DNA from: Diphasiastrum complanatum
Lineage: Eukaryota > Streptophyta > Lycopodiopsida > Lycopodiales > Lycopodiaceae
Assembly: GCA_029204225.1 (NCBI GenBank)
Contig: MU832134.1
Location: 1 to 64,000 of the forward strand
Length of the DNA: 64,000 nucleotides
Direction: 5' to 3'
In this document: positions 12,313 through 27,094 of the stretch, piece by piece
Numbering within the stretch: position 1 is the stretch's first letter
Layout of the letters: each line of letters begins with the position of its first letter
Notes under the pieces: generated by a model
What the model saw: the letters and a program-made list of their open reading frames with translations, nothing else
Told to the model about the DNA's origin: nothing
Database searches by the model: none
Made by a program: the position numbers and the translations under genes

Positions 12313-13281
12313 CTAAGCTACATATCCAAATACTTTTATGGCAATGTCTCTCTTCACAAAAATAATTTTATATATATTCGGAGGGTATTTATGCCCGTTC
12401 GAGAAATAGGATAACGCTTTAATTGCCATTATTATTGTTGCAGCATCTGAAGAAAATTTGCCATGATGAATGCAAATCTCTTTATTTACAAAGAACTTCA
12501 AATAATTGGACAGGGATGAATCCCTTTGTCGTGATCCCTGGCCTTCCCTCAAATATCCCTGCCTTGTTGCAAAGGCATCCACCTCAATAGTAGCCTGTAA
12601 AAAAAAAAAAATACGGGCAAAGGTCACATGTCTTGTAAAACAAAATGACTATGGTTGAATAAAAATCTCATTAAGATAAAACCAGATTTACCTACCAGAT
12701 CACGCTCATCAGCTTCAATAAGTGCAGCAGTATGTAGATCATGACCAGCAACAATGGTCGTCGAAGCACTGGATGGACTAGCTTCCAAAGACCGTGACAC
12801 ATATCTGCTTCGGATTTTCAGAAATTCCTCCTTGCCGGGCAAATTTGCCTGGTATGCCCTGCTTTCAGACATGATTGACTGCAGTGCTTCAGTCCCATCC
12901 ATCCATTCATCTCCGTCTTTGTAATCAATAGAAGCACGTAGATCATCATCACCGTCGCGATCTATGAAGTCCACGAATTCTTTGATGAAATTAGACAAAA
13001 TTGATAATATTTTGTCCTCCCTCAAATCAAGAACATCTCCAACATCATTCAGTGAGAGGTATGCGACACTATTCATGTAATACACTTTCAAATCGAGGAG
13101 AGTCTTGGTTTTGTCATATGGATTCACGTCAGATAAGGAAGAAATGGACAATGCACGAGACTCAGCTAGGTCATACATTGAAGCCAATCTTGCCTCCTCG
13201 TCAGCACCCAAGGCCAACACCGGATTCAATGAGGAAGGCATGCAAAGCAGAATCAAAAGTATTAGAGGATGACGTGGCCAT
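12313..13281 (-). pseudogene. Element copy A gene 2: acidic protein of unknown function
   Basis: I place the start at 13281 (MATSSSNTFDSAL), because copy B starts alike with MASSSMSSDD. Exon 1 runs to 12696 (donor gtaggt) and exon 2 is 12594-12313 after a T-rich tract and cag. A one-base shift at about 13206 separates the start from the main frame. The core is conserved with copy B: LLDLKVYYMN, VLDLREDKIL, an Asp-rich stretch, and LPGKEEFLKIR. Exon 2 ends with a basic part (CIHHGKFSSDAATIIMAIKA). I recognise no family. It is convergent with gene 1 and divergent from the histone-protease gene, so it belongs to the element. Confidence 0.6.
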
Positions 13282-13619
13282 CTCGAAAGTATGACCAATA
13301 TGGCCAAGTATTGCTACGACGTGGGGTGGCAGGGAGTCAGAAGACAATCGGGACCTCCTCGCATGATGGCGATATTGGTGAATGACCTGATATCGGAACG
13401 ACGCAAGGGATCTTAGATCGTCTAGAATCTCTGAAAGATTCTCATGTGGTAGTGATACTGCAAAGAAATAGAACTGTTCACACACTGTGAGATACATGGA
13501 GTGAAAATCCAAAACTTAGCAAAATGTTTTAACTGATCAAACAACATTTATATAGCTAAAACCAAGAAAATCCAAGCTGTACACTCGTCGATCCAACAAA
13601 GGATCAGATCTATGGTGCA
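13282..13619. other. Intergenic part between divergent genes 2 and 3 of copy A
   Basis: The minus-strand frame at 13201-13512 opens further upstream (MDFHSMYLTV...). That extension is not matched in copy B, so I treat it as 5' leader of gene 2. Nothing else is recognised. Confidence 0.35.
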
Positions 13620-13980
13620 TATACAACCGTCCACACGTGCGAGACCACATGTGCTACAATACACGTCAATTTGCCATTCACCCACGTGCCCACATGTGCT
13701 AGAACACACGTCACTAAACCATTGGACCACGTGGACACACGTGCAAGTTTCACATGTGCGGATACAGAGGTGTAGGTCCCACACATCAGGTACTGATTGG
13801 GCCACGTGACCACACGTGCGAGCCTATACGTGCGAGAACACATGTCACTGATCCATTCGGCCATGTGTCCCCACGTGTTGATCCAGACGTGCAGTTTCAC
13901 ATGTGCATATACAGACGTGTGGTTCCACATGTCAGCTATTGACTGGGCCATGTGTCGCTGGTATTCACACGTGCCAATTT
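13620..13980. promoter_or_regulatory. Dense CACGTG (G-box) repeat array between divergent genes
   Basis: About eight perfect CACGTG hexamers and many CACATGTG or ACGTG variants fall within about 350 bases. They are carried by a degenerate tandem repeat. For example gtttcacatgtgcggataca at 13747 recurs as gtttcacatgtgcatataca at 13893, a period near 146. The array lies between the divergent starts at 13281 (minus) and 14297 (plus). G-boxes bind plant bZIP and bHLH factors, so a bidirectional promoter or enhancer is plausible. Copy B has only about 100 bases between its divergent starts and no such array. Confidence 0.55.
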
Positions 13981-14070
13981 TTCTCCCCTACATAAGTCCA
14001 TTCCCGGAGATTGTACACGTTTTCGCATAATTTGCTGGCACGTTTGATTGCATCCATACGAAATGCATTT

Positions 14071-14235
14071 GTGATATCACCATCACGCGGGCGACCTCCT
14101 CCCCATGCTCATTCCTTACACCCTCTCGCGTCGTAGCGATATCAGCTTGACTTCCCCAGTATCGCCATCACGCGAGCCCCTGCCTCTCCCCGCCTGACTC
14201 TGCCACGCTCTCGCGTCGTAGCGATATCACGGTTA
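14071..14235. repeat. 85-bp direct repeat upstream of the histone-protease gene
   Basis: Two degenerate units start at 14081 (catcacgcgggc) and 14166 (catcacgcgagc). Each ends with the shared block ctctcgcgtcgtagcgatat. The region is GC-rich compared with its surroundings and lies 60-225 bases upstream of the start at 14297, which suggests promoter or 5' leader sequence. Confidence 0.7.
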
Positions 14236-14296
14236 GAGTTCTCAGTGTCTCTTCTGCTATGTCTCTATCCTCGAGTAGTATAGATATTTGACCTCA

Positions 14297-16368
<2,072 letters not shown>

Positions 16369-16802
16369 ATATAGTTCTGATAGACACATAGAAATATATC
16401 ATCACATGATGATCCATAGAACAATAGATAGGCAAATAGAAAGTGGGCTATTACTGCATGCCACAAATATATTATATTGATTTCAAAAACAATGTACATT
16501 TTTCAAAATACTAAATACAAATTGCTTGATGAAATCTTGAAGTCATTTGAGACTTCTTTGTATTCTTTTTTTTTTGAAAAAGTACATTGATGTTGCCCGT
16601 CTATCATCCCAATGTTTATGCGATTTCAACAATTTCTACGCTTCTATTTAAGTCCTTGCACTCTATGCGACTTTCTTGTCTTGGTCTTACTTGTACATCA
16701 AAGAAACTTGTTAAACAATATCAACATTGAGATTATGTCAAATGAAATATTGCAATACCGAAAACACTGAAACATGTTTAAATAAAATCATTGAAAGTCA
16801 TT
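16369..16802. other. Non-coding, AT-rich; no gene seen
   Basis: This is the 3' flank between convergent genes 3 and 4 of copy A. The 3' ends of both genes are expected here. Nothing further is supported. Confidence 0.4.
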
Positions 16803-17609
16803 TCAAATGTGGACTGGAATAAATACACATACACCTACCAATCTCTCGTTGACTAGAAAACAGAAGTGTTTAGGAATATCATATTGCAGCAATGTAAGCT
16901 CTGATCGAATGTGATCGAGTGTCCAATCTTCTTCCACCTCAATTGTTGTAAGAGTAGAATTATTTTTCCTCACTTGAATTTCTATTTGATCTTGATGATT
17001 CACTATAAAATCCTGATCCAATGCTTTCCATCCGTTGCCAACTTTGGACCATCTTCTATAATAAAATGTTAAAGAAAGCACTTATTTTTCTATAAGATAT
17101 CTAAATTTCATTAACAATCTATTAACTATGCACTCAATATTGCCATTACTCTTTTTATCCCAATGATCATCAAGGAGGCTTGATAACATATTGTCTGTTA
17201 AATCACTACAAATAAACATTGTCACTATTTTATGAATATTACATTCAACAAAAAAATCAACAAAAATTGCAATAGGCAAAAACCAGTGCAATCTATTGTT
17301 TTTTGAACCTGTGCTACATTTCATACAGTTTTGAATGTCCATAAAAAACCTTGATCAGAAGCTCTTTGCTATGGTGGAATATGGAGGAATCCATTCTTCG
17401 CTTGAGAAAGAGGGTAATGATATCGCCTCTACTTTTCCACCTAAACTGGATAGTGTGTAAAATGAATCATAGAAGAAAATACAAGAATCCAAAAGTGATC
17501 TCGTGGAGCGGTTCTTGTATTGCAGAAGACCAATATCAGAATGAATAACGTCCATGATGCCGACAAGGGATTGTATAGGTTGCCATTCGATTATGCTTGA
17601 TGGATACAA
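16803..17609 (-). pseudogene. Element copy A gene 4: unknown protein, possible ubiquitin-like exon
   Basis: Three minus-strand open pieces lie in order: 17609-17355, 17342-17082 and 17081-16803. The first contains IIEWQPIQSLVGIMDVIHSD and LQYKNRSTRSLLDS. It matches copy B (42846-43049: FVEWQTVQSIAGIIDVIHSD), so the gene belongs to the element. The last piece follows an acceptor (ttattatag at about 17055), ends at a donor gtaggt near 16837, and reads WSKVGNGWKALDQDF, then IEIQVRKNNSTLTTIEVEED, then DIPKHFCFLVNERL. The strand-strand-helix-strand look suggests a ubiquitin-like fold, but this is weak. The frame between pieces is not resolved. Confidence 0.45.
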
Positions 17610-17644
17610 ATCTGCACAAATCCATAAAACTATATGGAGAATAG

Positions 17645-17790
17645 AAATCAGGAAGGATAACCTTCGACGATCTATTCACTTATTCAATCTCACAATACAG
17701 AAACTCTCTCTTTCTCGGTGGTGCAAGAATGAAGCGTGCCTTCCTTTTATATTACCTACGGAGTGAGCAAACACACCTCTTGAGATTCCT
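17645..17790 (-). mobile_element. Inverted gypsy LTR fragment next to gene 4
   Basis: The reverse complement matches 3165-3310, including tgtgtttgctc, the TATA-like aatataaaagg, the block gagagagtttctgtattgtg and ggttatcctt. The match ends near 17645, just upstream of gene 4 on the same strand. The fragment could therefore provide a promoter for gene 4, or mark an insertion break at the edge of copy A. Confidence 0.75.
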
Positions 17791-17989
17791 AGTGCGTCGC
17801 TCCATTTACTAACTCTAGTTAATAAATAAGTTACAAGTAAATGTAAATTACATCATTGAAAGTAACTTTTACTAAGAGTTTAATTTACTCTTGTTTACAG
17901 CGACGATACGAATCTTGTCGGTTCATGTTCCAGGCGTCGTTTCATTTCAAGAGGTCTTGTCCTTTAATAGAAGAAAGGTCCTTAGCAAA
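17791..17989. other. No gene seen
   Basis: AT-rich spacer between the inverted LTR piece and the inverted gag relic. It may be more LTR, but this was not confirmed. Confidence 0.3.
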
Positions 17990-18880
17990 TATATCCCGAA
18001 AAATGATATAGACCTCCTCATAATATATATTTGTCCAGTGCATGTCCTCATTTCCAAGTATATATTGCCATTTTGGAGTAAATATACATTATTTAACAAA
18101 TATATGCCATCACAAAAATTGTGCTCCTTTCCTTAACATGTCGACGAATATCAGAATTCCGCTCAGCTTCCCGCCCATTAACTTCGTATCAGGGTGCTCC
18201 CGATTTAGTCGACCACTTACCAGTATATTTAGGCTCGATTTTAAGAGCCACCCGCATTGCTTGGTCGAAATCAATGCAAAAACATGATGCTATATCAGCC
18301 CCAATATTTGGTTGCAGTCCCTATATATACCTTTGTAAGTGATCTACATCAGACAGTGTGGGTAGCTTAAGAGTTAGACTCCAGAAATCAAGATTATACT
18401 CTTGTATCGAACTCTTCCAACGTATCTTCTTCCATCTTTTAAAGTTGTCATCATCCTGGAATGGTCTTCTGAAAGTTTCAATACAAGCATTTTTAAATAA
18501 CGGCCAATTAGTTCATGTGTTACATTCCTCTATTGATAACCTATTCTCCCTCCGCTTCCACCACTCATAAACTGCTTCTTTAAAGTGGATTGTAGGGAAA
18601 GTGATTTTAGCTTGATCAGGTCTATCGAACAGGCTGAAGTAATGATCTAATTTATCCAACCACTCTTCAATGTCAAGGGTCTTAAAGTCACTATTGAAAT
18701 TCTAAATGGTAATCTTATCCTTGTATTCTCGAGCAACAAAGTGGTTCCGTTGTTCATGAAATCTCGTTGACTGTTGCACTCATTGTTCTGACATTCCCCT
18801 ATCATTTCCAAGTCTGATCGGATATTCAATATGACTTTGTAATACTTGTTTTCCCTTGTCCATGTCAATTCTCCGGACAT
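17990..18880 (-). pseudogene. Ty3-gypsy gag relic, minus strand
   Basis: Read on the minus strand, 18700 to 18520 gives FNSDFKTLDIEEWLDKLDHY, then ITFPTIHFKEAVYEWW, then FRRPFQDDD. This is a retrotransposon gag domain (LxxYFxxF, hydrophobic helix, W-W). Further on QEYNLDFWSLTLKLP and a G-L-P-type block continue the domain. There are several stops and no pol. The lineage differs from the gag at 4171. A short minus-strand frame at 19302-19117 (MAKFFRDKVLETVKRL) could be its start, but it is not recognised. Confidence 0.7.
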
Positions 18881-19379
18881 CTTGAGAAGATGTTACATTT
18901 TGTGACGGAGATGGTAGTTGATGTTGCATTATTCTCCTACTAATCGACTATTCGACATTTTAATCTTCGTCCAACTTTTATCCAGACCTACATATTTCTT
19001 CGTGTTTTTACACAGTCTGCCTAACTACTCAAAAACTGCTCACAATATCAGCATTTTCGTCTTTCGAGATTTTCTCTCACTTTGGCTTTTTCGCAAAAAG
19101 CCAAATGCCTCAAATGTTAGAAACTGACGTTGGCGAAGACCTTCACATTTTTCGTATTTTTTGCATGATAGATAACGTTCATTTCTACAGAGTTACAGTT
19201 TATGTTTAGTGTTTCGCCAATTCGATATAGATAACATTCATCCTTGTCAACGATTAATCTTTTAACCGTTTCAAGAACTTTATCTCTGAAAAATTTGGCC
19301 ATGGCGTTTGCACAGATTGTAAGATTATTAAGAGTTCTCTTTTACGAAAATCGTTAAAAAAAGGCCTAAATCATATAAC

Positions 19380-20290
<911 letters not shown>

Positions 20291-20303
20291 TGGTATCAGA
20301 GCG
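20291..20303 (+). other. Copia primer binding site
   Basis: TGGTATCAGAGCG is the standard plant copia PBS, complementary to the 3' end of initiator methionine tRNA. Confidence 0.85.
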
Positions 20304-20469
20304 TTGATTCATAAAGGCCTAATACTATTATATTAGATGCAAGCTCTTATACTTGATATCTTTCGCAATATCAAATTATTCTTCAATTCAAATCAATTTG
20401 TTTCGGCATTAGAGAATTGATTTCCACAGCACAGTATCTCTCTTAATGTTGATAGACTAAAGTTCCAGA

Positions 20470-20900
20470 TGGATTCTCAAAATAAAGCCGGTATTATCAC
20501 ATACAAGCTGAATGGATCCAATTATCATTTATGAAAATTTAAGATGAAGACCTTGCTAATCGCCAACGAGTTGTGGGATGTTGTTATAGGTATAGAAGTT
20601 AAGCATGAAGATGACACAAATGACTCAAAGTGGAAATTGAAGGATGGTAGAGCTTTCGGGCTTATTATCCTCAATGTATTAGACACTCAGATTGGCCACG
20701 TAGCTAAAGCCAGAACTTCAAAAGAAGTTTGGGACATCATGAGTTCACTATATGATGTGAGAGACATAACTACCAGGTTACATCTTCGAAGAAAATTCTT
20801 CACACTCAAGATGTCGAACTATGATTCTCTCTAGAATCATATTAACCAATTTAAGAATCTCTTGCAACAGATGGCTGCTGTCGGAGCAATCACATTACTT
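20470..20900 (+). pseudogene. Ty1-copia gag, broken
   Basis: The start at 20470 reads MDSQNKAGIITYKLNGSNYH and then a stop where W is expected (N-Y-x-x-W). The frame at 20544-20834 continues with LLIANELWDVV, then TSKEVWDIMSSLYDV and LRRKFFTLKM, which is the UBN2 gag domain. The copy is degenerate but clearly assignable. Confidence 0.85.
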
Positions 20901-21272
20901 TCAAGCCTGTAGCCCTCTACATATGAAAACTGGGTGATGATCATTATACACACTCAGATTTAACTCTTACCAGAGTTATCACTATGTTGCTGCAAGAAGA
21001 TAATCAAAGAAGTCAAAACACTTCGTCTACCTCTTCATCTCATGCTCTATATATCAACAAGGGCTCAAAATGACAGAAGCAAAAAAACTCCAAGCAGTCT
21101 GCATCAAATCAGAAACATACTCAAAATCAAGAACAATCATCAAATCCAAATTTGTCGAAGACAAAGATGTTTTGCAGATATTGCAAGTGCAATAACCATG
21201 AGATATAGTATTTTGAATTCTCAAAACGAAGAATGCAGCCAAGCAACCTGATCAACAAAAAATGTAGTTATA

Positions 21273-22450
21273 GTGTCTCCTGAAGTTGAAATGGACGAAG
21301 GCGCTTTTATGGTCAAAGACAAAAATGTGAATTCAGATGATTCGTGGTTTCTAGATTCTGGAGCTACTCAACATATGACCAATCATCGTGAAATTTTCCA
21401 TTCATATACGCCTTACAGCACAAAGAAGTATGTTCATATTGGTAACAACAACACTCACACTATCGGAGGTGAAGGTATTGTAAGATTAAGGTTCCAGCAT
21501 GATCAATTCAAACTACTGTCAAAAGTCTTGTATGTTTCTAAACTCTCTACAAATCTGTTAAGTAGAATTACAGATTTAGGTCATAAGGTGGAGTTTGATT
21601 TTAATCAATGCAGAATTATTGATAGGAGTAATAAGATCCTTGCACTCGACAAGAGGAATGGATACTTATATAGATTGTCACATTGTTATTCTGATTCTAG
21701 TCAAGTCTTGAAAACCTTTGTTCTTGTCAATAAAGCATTATTATGACATTATCGCTTAGGATACTTGAATTATTCATCTTTTTTGAACATGTCCAGACAA
21801 TCCCTAGCACTTGATCTTGACTATCCTACTAGCAAAGTCGATCTCCCTGTCTGCCATAGCTGCATTCTTGGAAAACAGACTAGGATTTCTTTTAGATCGA
21901 GTCATAGGCATGCAGCAAAAGGTCTGTTAGATGTTGTTCATTCAGATATATGTGGACCTATGCAAACTCCATCATTATTAGATGCAAAGTATTTCATTAA
22001 ATTTATTGATGAACTCTCTCGAAGAATAGCTGTTTACTTCATTAAGCAAAAATCAGAAGCCTTCATCAAATTTAGACAATTCAAAGAACATGCTAAAAAT
22101 CAGACTAGTAAATGAATCAAAGCACTGAGGTCTGACAATGGGAGAGAATACATCTCCACCAAATTCAAAGAGTATTGCCTTAGCACTGGCATTGAGCAAC
22201 AATACATTACCTCTTATTTGCCTCAGTCAAATGGCCTTGTTGAGAGAAAGAACATAACCTTAGTCAAATAAGCAAAGTGCATGTTATCACATGCGACACT
22301 TTTGAAGTCCTTCTGGACTAAAGCTATTTCAACAGCAACCTATATTCAGAATAGATGTCCTACTAAAGGTCTCTCAAACAAAACACCATTCAAAGTTTGG
22401 ACAAGTATCAAACTCATCTCTTATAAAAAACCAGACATGGATGATTGTTG
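21273..22450 (+). pseudogene. Ty1-copia protease and integrase, broken
   Basis: SWFLDSGATQHMT at about 21340 is the copia protease active site with D-S-G kept. The GAG-pre-integrase block follows (VCHSCILGKQTRISF, near 21850). Next is the integrase core with DVVHSDICGPMQTPS (first Asp), RSDNGREYIS (second Asp, near 22130) and LPQSNGLVERKN (Glu, near 22230). The catalytic DDE residues are still visible, but stops near 21746, 22115 and 22270 break the frame. Confidence 0.88.
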
Positions 22451-23280
22451 AATTGCCTGCTAGCAGAAACATAGTTGATTGCAAATAAATTTTTAAAGTC
22501 AAGCACAAAGCAGACGGAAGCATCGACAGAAGAAAAGCCTGACTTGTCGCCAGAGGATTTTCTCAAGTATACAATGTTGATTGCATTGAGACCTTCGGTC
22601 TAGTAGTCAAGTATTATTCTATTCAACTTTTATTATTATTTGTTGCTGCAGTAGATTTGGAAATACATCAAATGGATGTACAAACAACATATCTTAATGA
22701 AGTTATTGAAGAAGAGATTTACATGGTGCAACCCGAAGGTTATATTATTGAAGGTAAACACAATCATGTGTGTAAACTCCATAAAGCACTTTATGGCTTG
22801 AAGCAATATGCTCGAGCATGGTTTCAAAGGACAATACTTTTCTTATTGATCACGGCTACATACCAAGCTCTTCAGATTCGAATGTTTACTTCAAGACAGT
22901 GCAATAGTTTTTCATCATTATCACTTTATACGTAGATGACACATTGCTTTTTGGCAACAATATTGATCTGATAAAAGAAGTCAAGACTATGCTATCTTCC
23001 GAATTCGACATGACTGATCTGCTAAAGCTCATTTCTGCCTTGGTATTCAATTCCACAGAGACAAAAATCGAAAGTTGATCTACATCACTCAGTTTAGGTA
23101 CATCTACAATATGTTAGTCAGATATAATCTAGTTAATTGCAAGATAGCTCTCTCACCAATGGAACCAGGTCTCAAATTGTCAAAGGACCATTGTCCCCAA
23201 ACAATCGAAGAGAAGGAGCAAATGCATGAGTATCCTTATCATTCGATAATAAGATCTCTTATGTACGCAATGATCTAGAC
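22451..23280 (+). pseudogene. Ty1-copia reverse transcriptase, broken
   Basis: Recognisable blocks are LVARGFSQ, EIHQMDVQTTYLNEVIEEE (usually K-T-A-F-L-N-G), VCKLHKALYGLKQYARAW and LYVDDTLLFGNN near 22928, which keeps the YVDD box. PMEPGLKLSKD begins the region before RNase H. A remnant DIFTKAL block of RNase H lies near 23430. There are many stops and deletions. Confidence 0.87.
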
Positions 23281-23673
23281 ATAGCTTTTGCAGTCAGCTC
23301 CTTAAGTCAGTATATGACTAACCTTGGTATAACACATTGGAAGGCTCTTATCAGAGGTATGAGATATCTTCGAGCTACTATGGACTTTTGCATTTGTTAT
23401 GCTGTCGAACGCAAGGTATGATAGCAGATATTTTTACTAAAGCATTAAGCTTGCATGGCTTGATAGGACAAATTCTAATTTCAATTTGTCATCGGTACGC
23501 AACTTCAGCCCCAAACCAAATCTGATTTTTTTTCATTCTTTACATTACCAACCCTAACAATATTGGGTTTGTGACATTATGCATGCTCGGAGTACCCAAG
23601 TGAATCTATTTATGATTTTTGACAGGAGATGATCGACATATCTCAAAAAAATTCTAAGAACTTCACATATATT

Positions 23674-23749
<76 letters not shown>

Positions 23750-24439
23750 CAACATATGAGCATTAGGAGAGAGAGTTTATGGTTTTTTTAGCATCAGGAT
23801 TTTAAATGGGTAGAAATTTGCTAGAATATTATATTGATACGGAAAAAAGGATGTGATTTTGGTGTAAGATGTAGATACGAACATTTTAGTGCAATATGTA
23901 AATATGAACGTGTGCAGCAATAACATGAGTTATTGTATTGATGTCACCTTGAGAGGCAGTTCATGTGAAATGTTTTTTGCATTTATGGTTTCATGCGAAG
24001 TGTTTGTTTTGCTTTACTATTCATTTTTTTTAAAGAGCAAGATTATCTACAACTTGAACAAGAAATAGTCAACAAAGGTGAGTAAGACAAATTTAGAGCT
24101 CAACTTTATATGACACATAACATTTAGTATAAGTTTGTTATTGATTTCACTTTGCATTCGCGTCGATGCTATATTTTGAGCAAAGGTGAATGTAAACATA
24201 TGTTATTTCCAATTACTAGCTTGTGAGAGGTGAGTGCCAACAATATGGCTCAGTTTTGAGAGAAAAAAAATGGCTTAGCTGTAATATAAGTAGTTATTAC
24301 ATGTTCATTTGAATATATTGATGGTTGTCGTCAGAATACATCAATTTTATATGTCAATAACCTTTTTTGATTATTTGCTTATTTATGCAATGGATATGTA
24401 TAAGGATGTTTTCTGCATGAGATGGTCCATTGTTTGCAT
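23281..24439. other. End of copia relic, then AT-rich spacer
   Basis: Up to about 23480 the sequence is decayed RNase H (DIFTKALSLHG). After that nothing is recognised except the (GA)n run at 23677. No 3' LTR was found. Confidence 0.4.
23677..23746 (+). repeat. (GA)n microsatellite
   Basis: About 35 GA units in non-coding sequence downstream of the copia relic. Confidence 0.95.
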
Positions 24440-24525
24440 GCAGGTATAGAGGTTGTCTGGTGGGCATCCCACATTTTGGTTTTGCTTGGAGTTCGATTCC
24501 CCATTAACCTTGCATGGTCCTTGGA

Positions 24526-24630
24526 TACATACTTTAAAAATGCATTTCTAGTAAGTGAAGCCACGTATTGGTGCATGATACATACTTTGAAAATGCATTT
24601 CTAGTAAGTGAAGCCACATATTGGTGCATG
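24526..24630 (+). repeat. 53-bp tandem duplication
   Basis: Units 24526-24578 and 24579-24630 begin tacatacttt and end ttggtgcatg, with only a few differences. A T-arm-like sequence, gagttcgattcccc, lies just upstream near 24490 and could be the internal B box of a tRNA-derived SINE, but no clear A box was confirmed. Confidence 0.8.
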
Positions 24631-26740
24631 TTGTTTTGAACCCTAAATCCAATAATACCATTGTTTGCCGCATGAATCAATTTGATGATGTTGGAACTAG
24701 TGATTGCTATTGAGAAACCATTTGGAAGTAGACCAAACGAAAACTTTATAATACTCATCGTCTATAATTTTATGACATGCATTGGTAATTTATTTTTTTT
24801 CGTATCATTTTTACCTTTTGCAGTGCACACTATACTTCGATTGTTTTTTGTAATCTTTTGCCAATCTGATGAAGCTACTACAAAGGTTACAAAAATGTCA
24901 GTATTGTCACTTTCCACATATGGAAAGAGTGCTACTAAGCCTCGAGAATGTTGCACGCATGAGAATCGAAGTAGCCAAACTTGCCTCATAAAAATGAGAT
25001 CATATTATATGGGGCATATACCTTTAAAAAGGCAGTTACAAAAAACACAATGGATAGTGAAGCATGCCCCATAATATGGTTAAGGCATGAGATTTATCCC
25101 AGCTTCTTTTACAAGGGTAATGTAAAGCTTTTGCAGAGCGAAATATATATTTTGCACGATAACCCTTGCAAAAATTATCAACAATGGTCATACAAGTTGC
25201 TTCTACCATGTTTGTAGGATTTTATAGACAATTTATATTAATTGTAGAATTCACAAGGCCTTACCAAAATTCAGAATTCTCCCTATATAAATTTCAAAAT
25301 AACGATACATAAACTTGTGTATATGGATAATAAATTGATAACGCTAAAGAGTTTTTCCAAACACTGGCTCATACAAATTTTTTACTTTAAATGTGTCGGG
25401 TTTACTGTAAAAAATTTTACTTACTGGTTCATAGATTTTATTTCATTGTAGATGTCAATTTTTATAAAACTTATGTTTTGTATATTGTATGTGGTATGTA
25501 TGTACAGTATTATGTTTGATTAATTTTAGACCCCATTTAAATAGACAATTAGTTAAAATCAAATTTGTGGAGTCTAACCCAATGCTTGCCAAAAACCTAT
25601 AATCCATTGAAAAAAGACTTCCAGATTTTTAAATCACCTAGTAAGAAAATTTTTATAGGTTCTCATAACCTACATGTTTAAGCACTTATAGGTTATGAGC
25701 CTATCAAGAACTAAATTATAGGTTTTTATTTTCAAAGAAATTTTTTTTGGTTTAAGGTTTTAGAAATGATTAGTATGGCTCTAGGCTCTAATACATTATT
25801 TGAGTGGCCCATAATAAAGTGTTAACAAATGCATTTCATTTTACTTCTTTTAAAATACAAAAATCATACGAGTATTTCTTTGTCATTATTAAAATCAAAA
25901 TGTAAAAATTAAACATTTTGATATTGATTATTACATCACCCTAATTTCTTGTCGTTTTTTAGAAGCTGTCGATTTTTCAAAAATCTTCTCTTTTGAATCT
26001 TGCATCTCAATTTGCTTTCGGCAAAATATTACAAATTTACATTAATAACTGATTCTATTGATAAAGCTATGTAACATAAGGTTTATATGAATCCACCGAC
26101 TTTATTACACAAAAATTTCTTGCATTTGAAAACATTAAACAAAATTTTGCTTGCATCTAAAAAATGTTGTCTTTTTTATAAAAGTTAATTTCCTATACTT
26201 TTTTTACACAGTCGATTTTTGGAAAAAGATGTGAATTCCATTCTTATACTTGCTGACTTTACCGAACAATGAGCCAAACTTTTATCAAAGCCTTCTTGAA
26301 AGTTTTTTTTTTTTTAAGCCTTCTCCATATAAAATTGTAGGCTTTTGGCCCATGAGTTGTTAAAAAGCCTAAAAAAAAAAATTAATAGGTTTTGTGTTAG
26401 GTTAAAAAAAACGTTTTCCGCAAGCACTCATCTAACCTGCCATATTAATGTGTAATTAATTCATAATCAATTATATGCAATTCAATTTTTTAAATCACAA
26501 CAATCTTCCAAAGTTTGTGCAAAAGTAACTTTAGTTAAAAGCTTGAAAGGCATTTATATTTTGTTTGAAAATCATATGAAAGATGCACGTGAGGTTGAGT
26601 GAAGGGCATTTTTGAAGAGTGGAAGAGGATGGCCAGGTGGGGGTGGTACAACAATAGCACCTACCATAATGTCATTAACACATGGCAGATACCTCCTGCA
26701 GTCATAATCCATATTGATCCAAGAAGGGTGATTTTTCATT
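24631..26740. other. AT-rich intergenic DNA, no gene seen
   Basis: Only short, unconvincing frames occur on both strands. Homopolymer T and A runs are frequent between 25700 and 26400. Confidence 0.4.
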
Positions 26741-26741
26741 T

Positions 26742-26798
26742 GTAGGGTTTTTTAGGTTTAGGGTTTTTCTAGGGTTTAGTGGGGGGGGGGGGGGGGGG
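26742..26798 (+). repeat. Telomere-like motifs followed by an 18-G run
   Basis: Imperfect plant telomere motifs (tttagggttt, ctagggtttag) at 26742-26780 run directly into 18 consecutive G at 26781-26798. A GC-rich segment with repeated gagggc and aaggcc follows. A run of about 14 G, also followed by GC-rich aaggcc sequence and T runs, occurs near 62890. Confidence 0.7.
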
Positions 26799-27094
26799 AG
26801 GCCTTGCCTGAGGGCCTTCTTTGCTGGGAGGGCCCTTGCCCGAGGGCGGGAGCCCGAGGGCAGGCCCCGACCAGCAAGGAAGGCCCGAGGGCTTCAGGAC
26901 TTCCCCTACATAATGCCATTGTGCGAAGGTTTTTTTTTTTTTTTCGTTTTATGGTCGTACGGTACGACCGTATGGCCGTACGCGTGGACCAGTTTTTTTT
27001 TTTTTTCTCGGTTTTTTTTTCGTTTTTTTTCGCAAAGTTTTTTATGTTTGTGGTGGAATGTGGATGTGGACAGCCAATGATGGGCTGCCACATA

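Noticed and set aside
13548-14030. Several overlapping frames on both strands
   Set aside because: They come from the CACGTG/CACATG tandem repeat, which reads open in many frames.
24440-24500. Possible tRNA gene (gagttcgattcccc)
   Set aside because: Only a B-box-like motif is clear; no acceptor stem or cloverleaf can be drawn.
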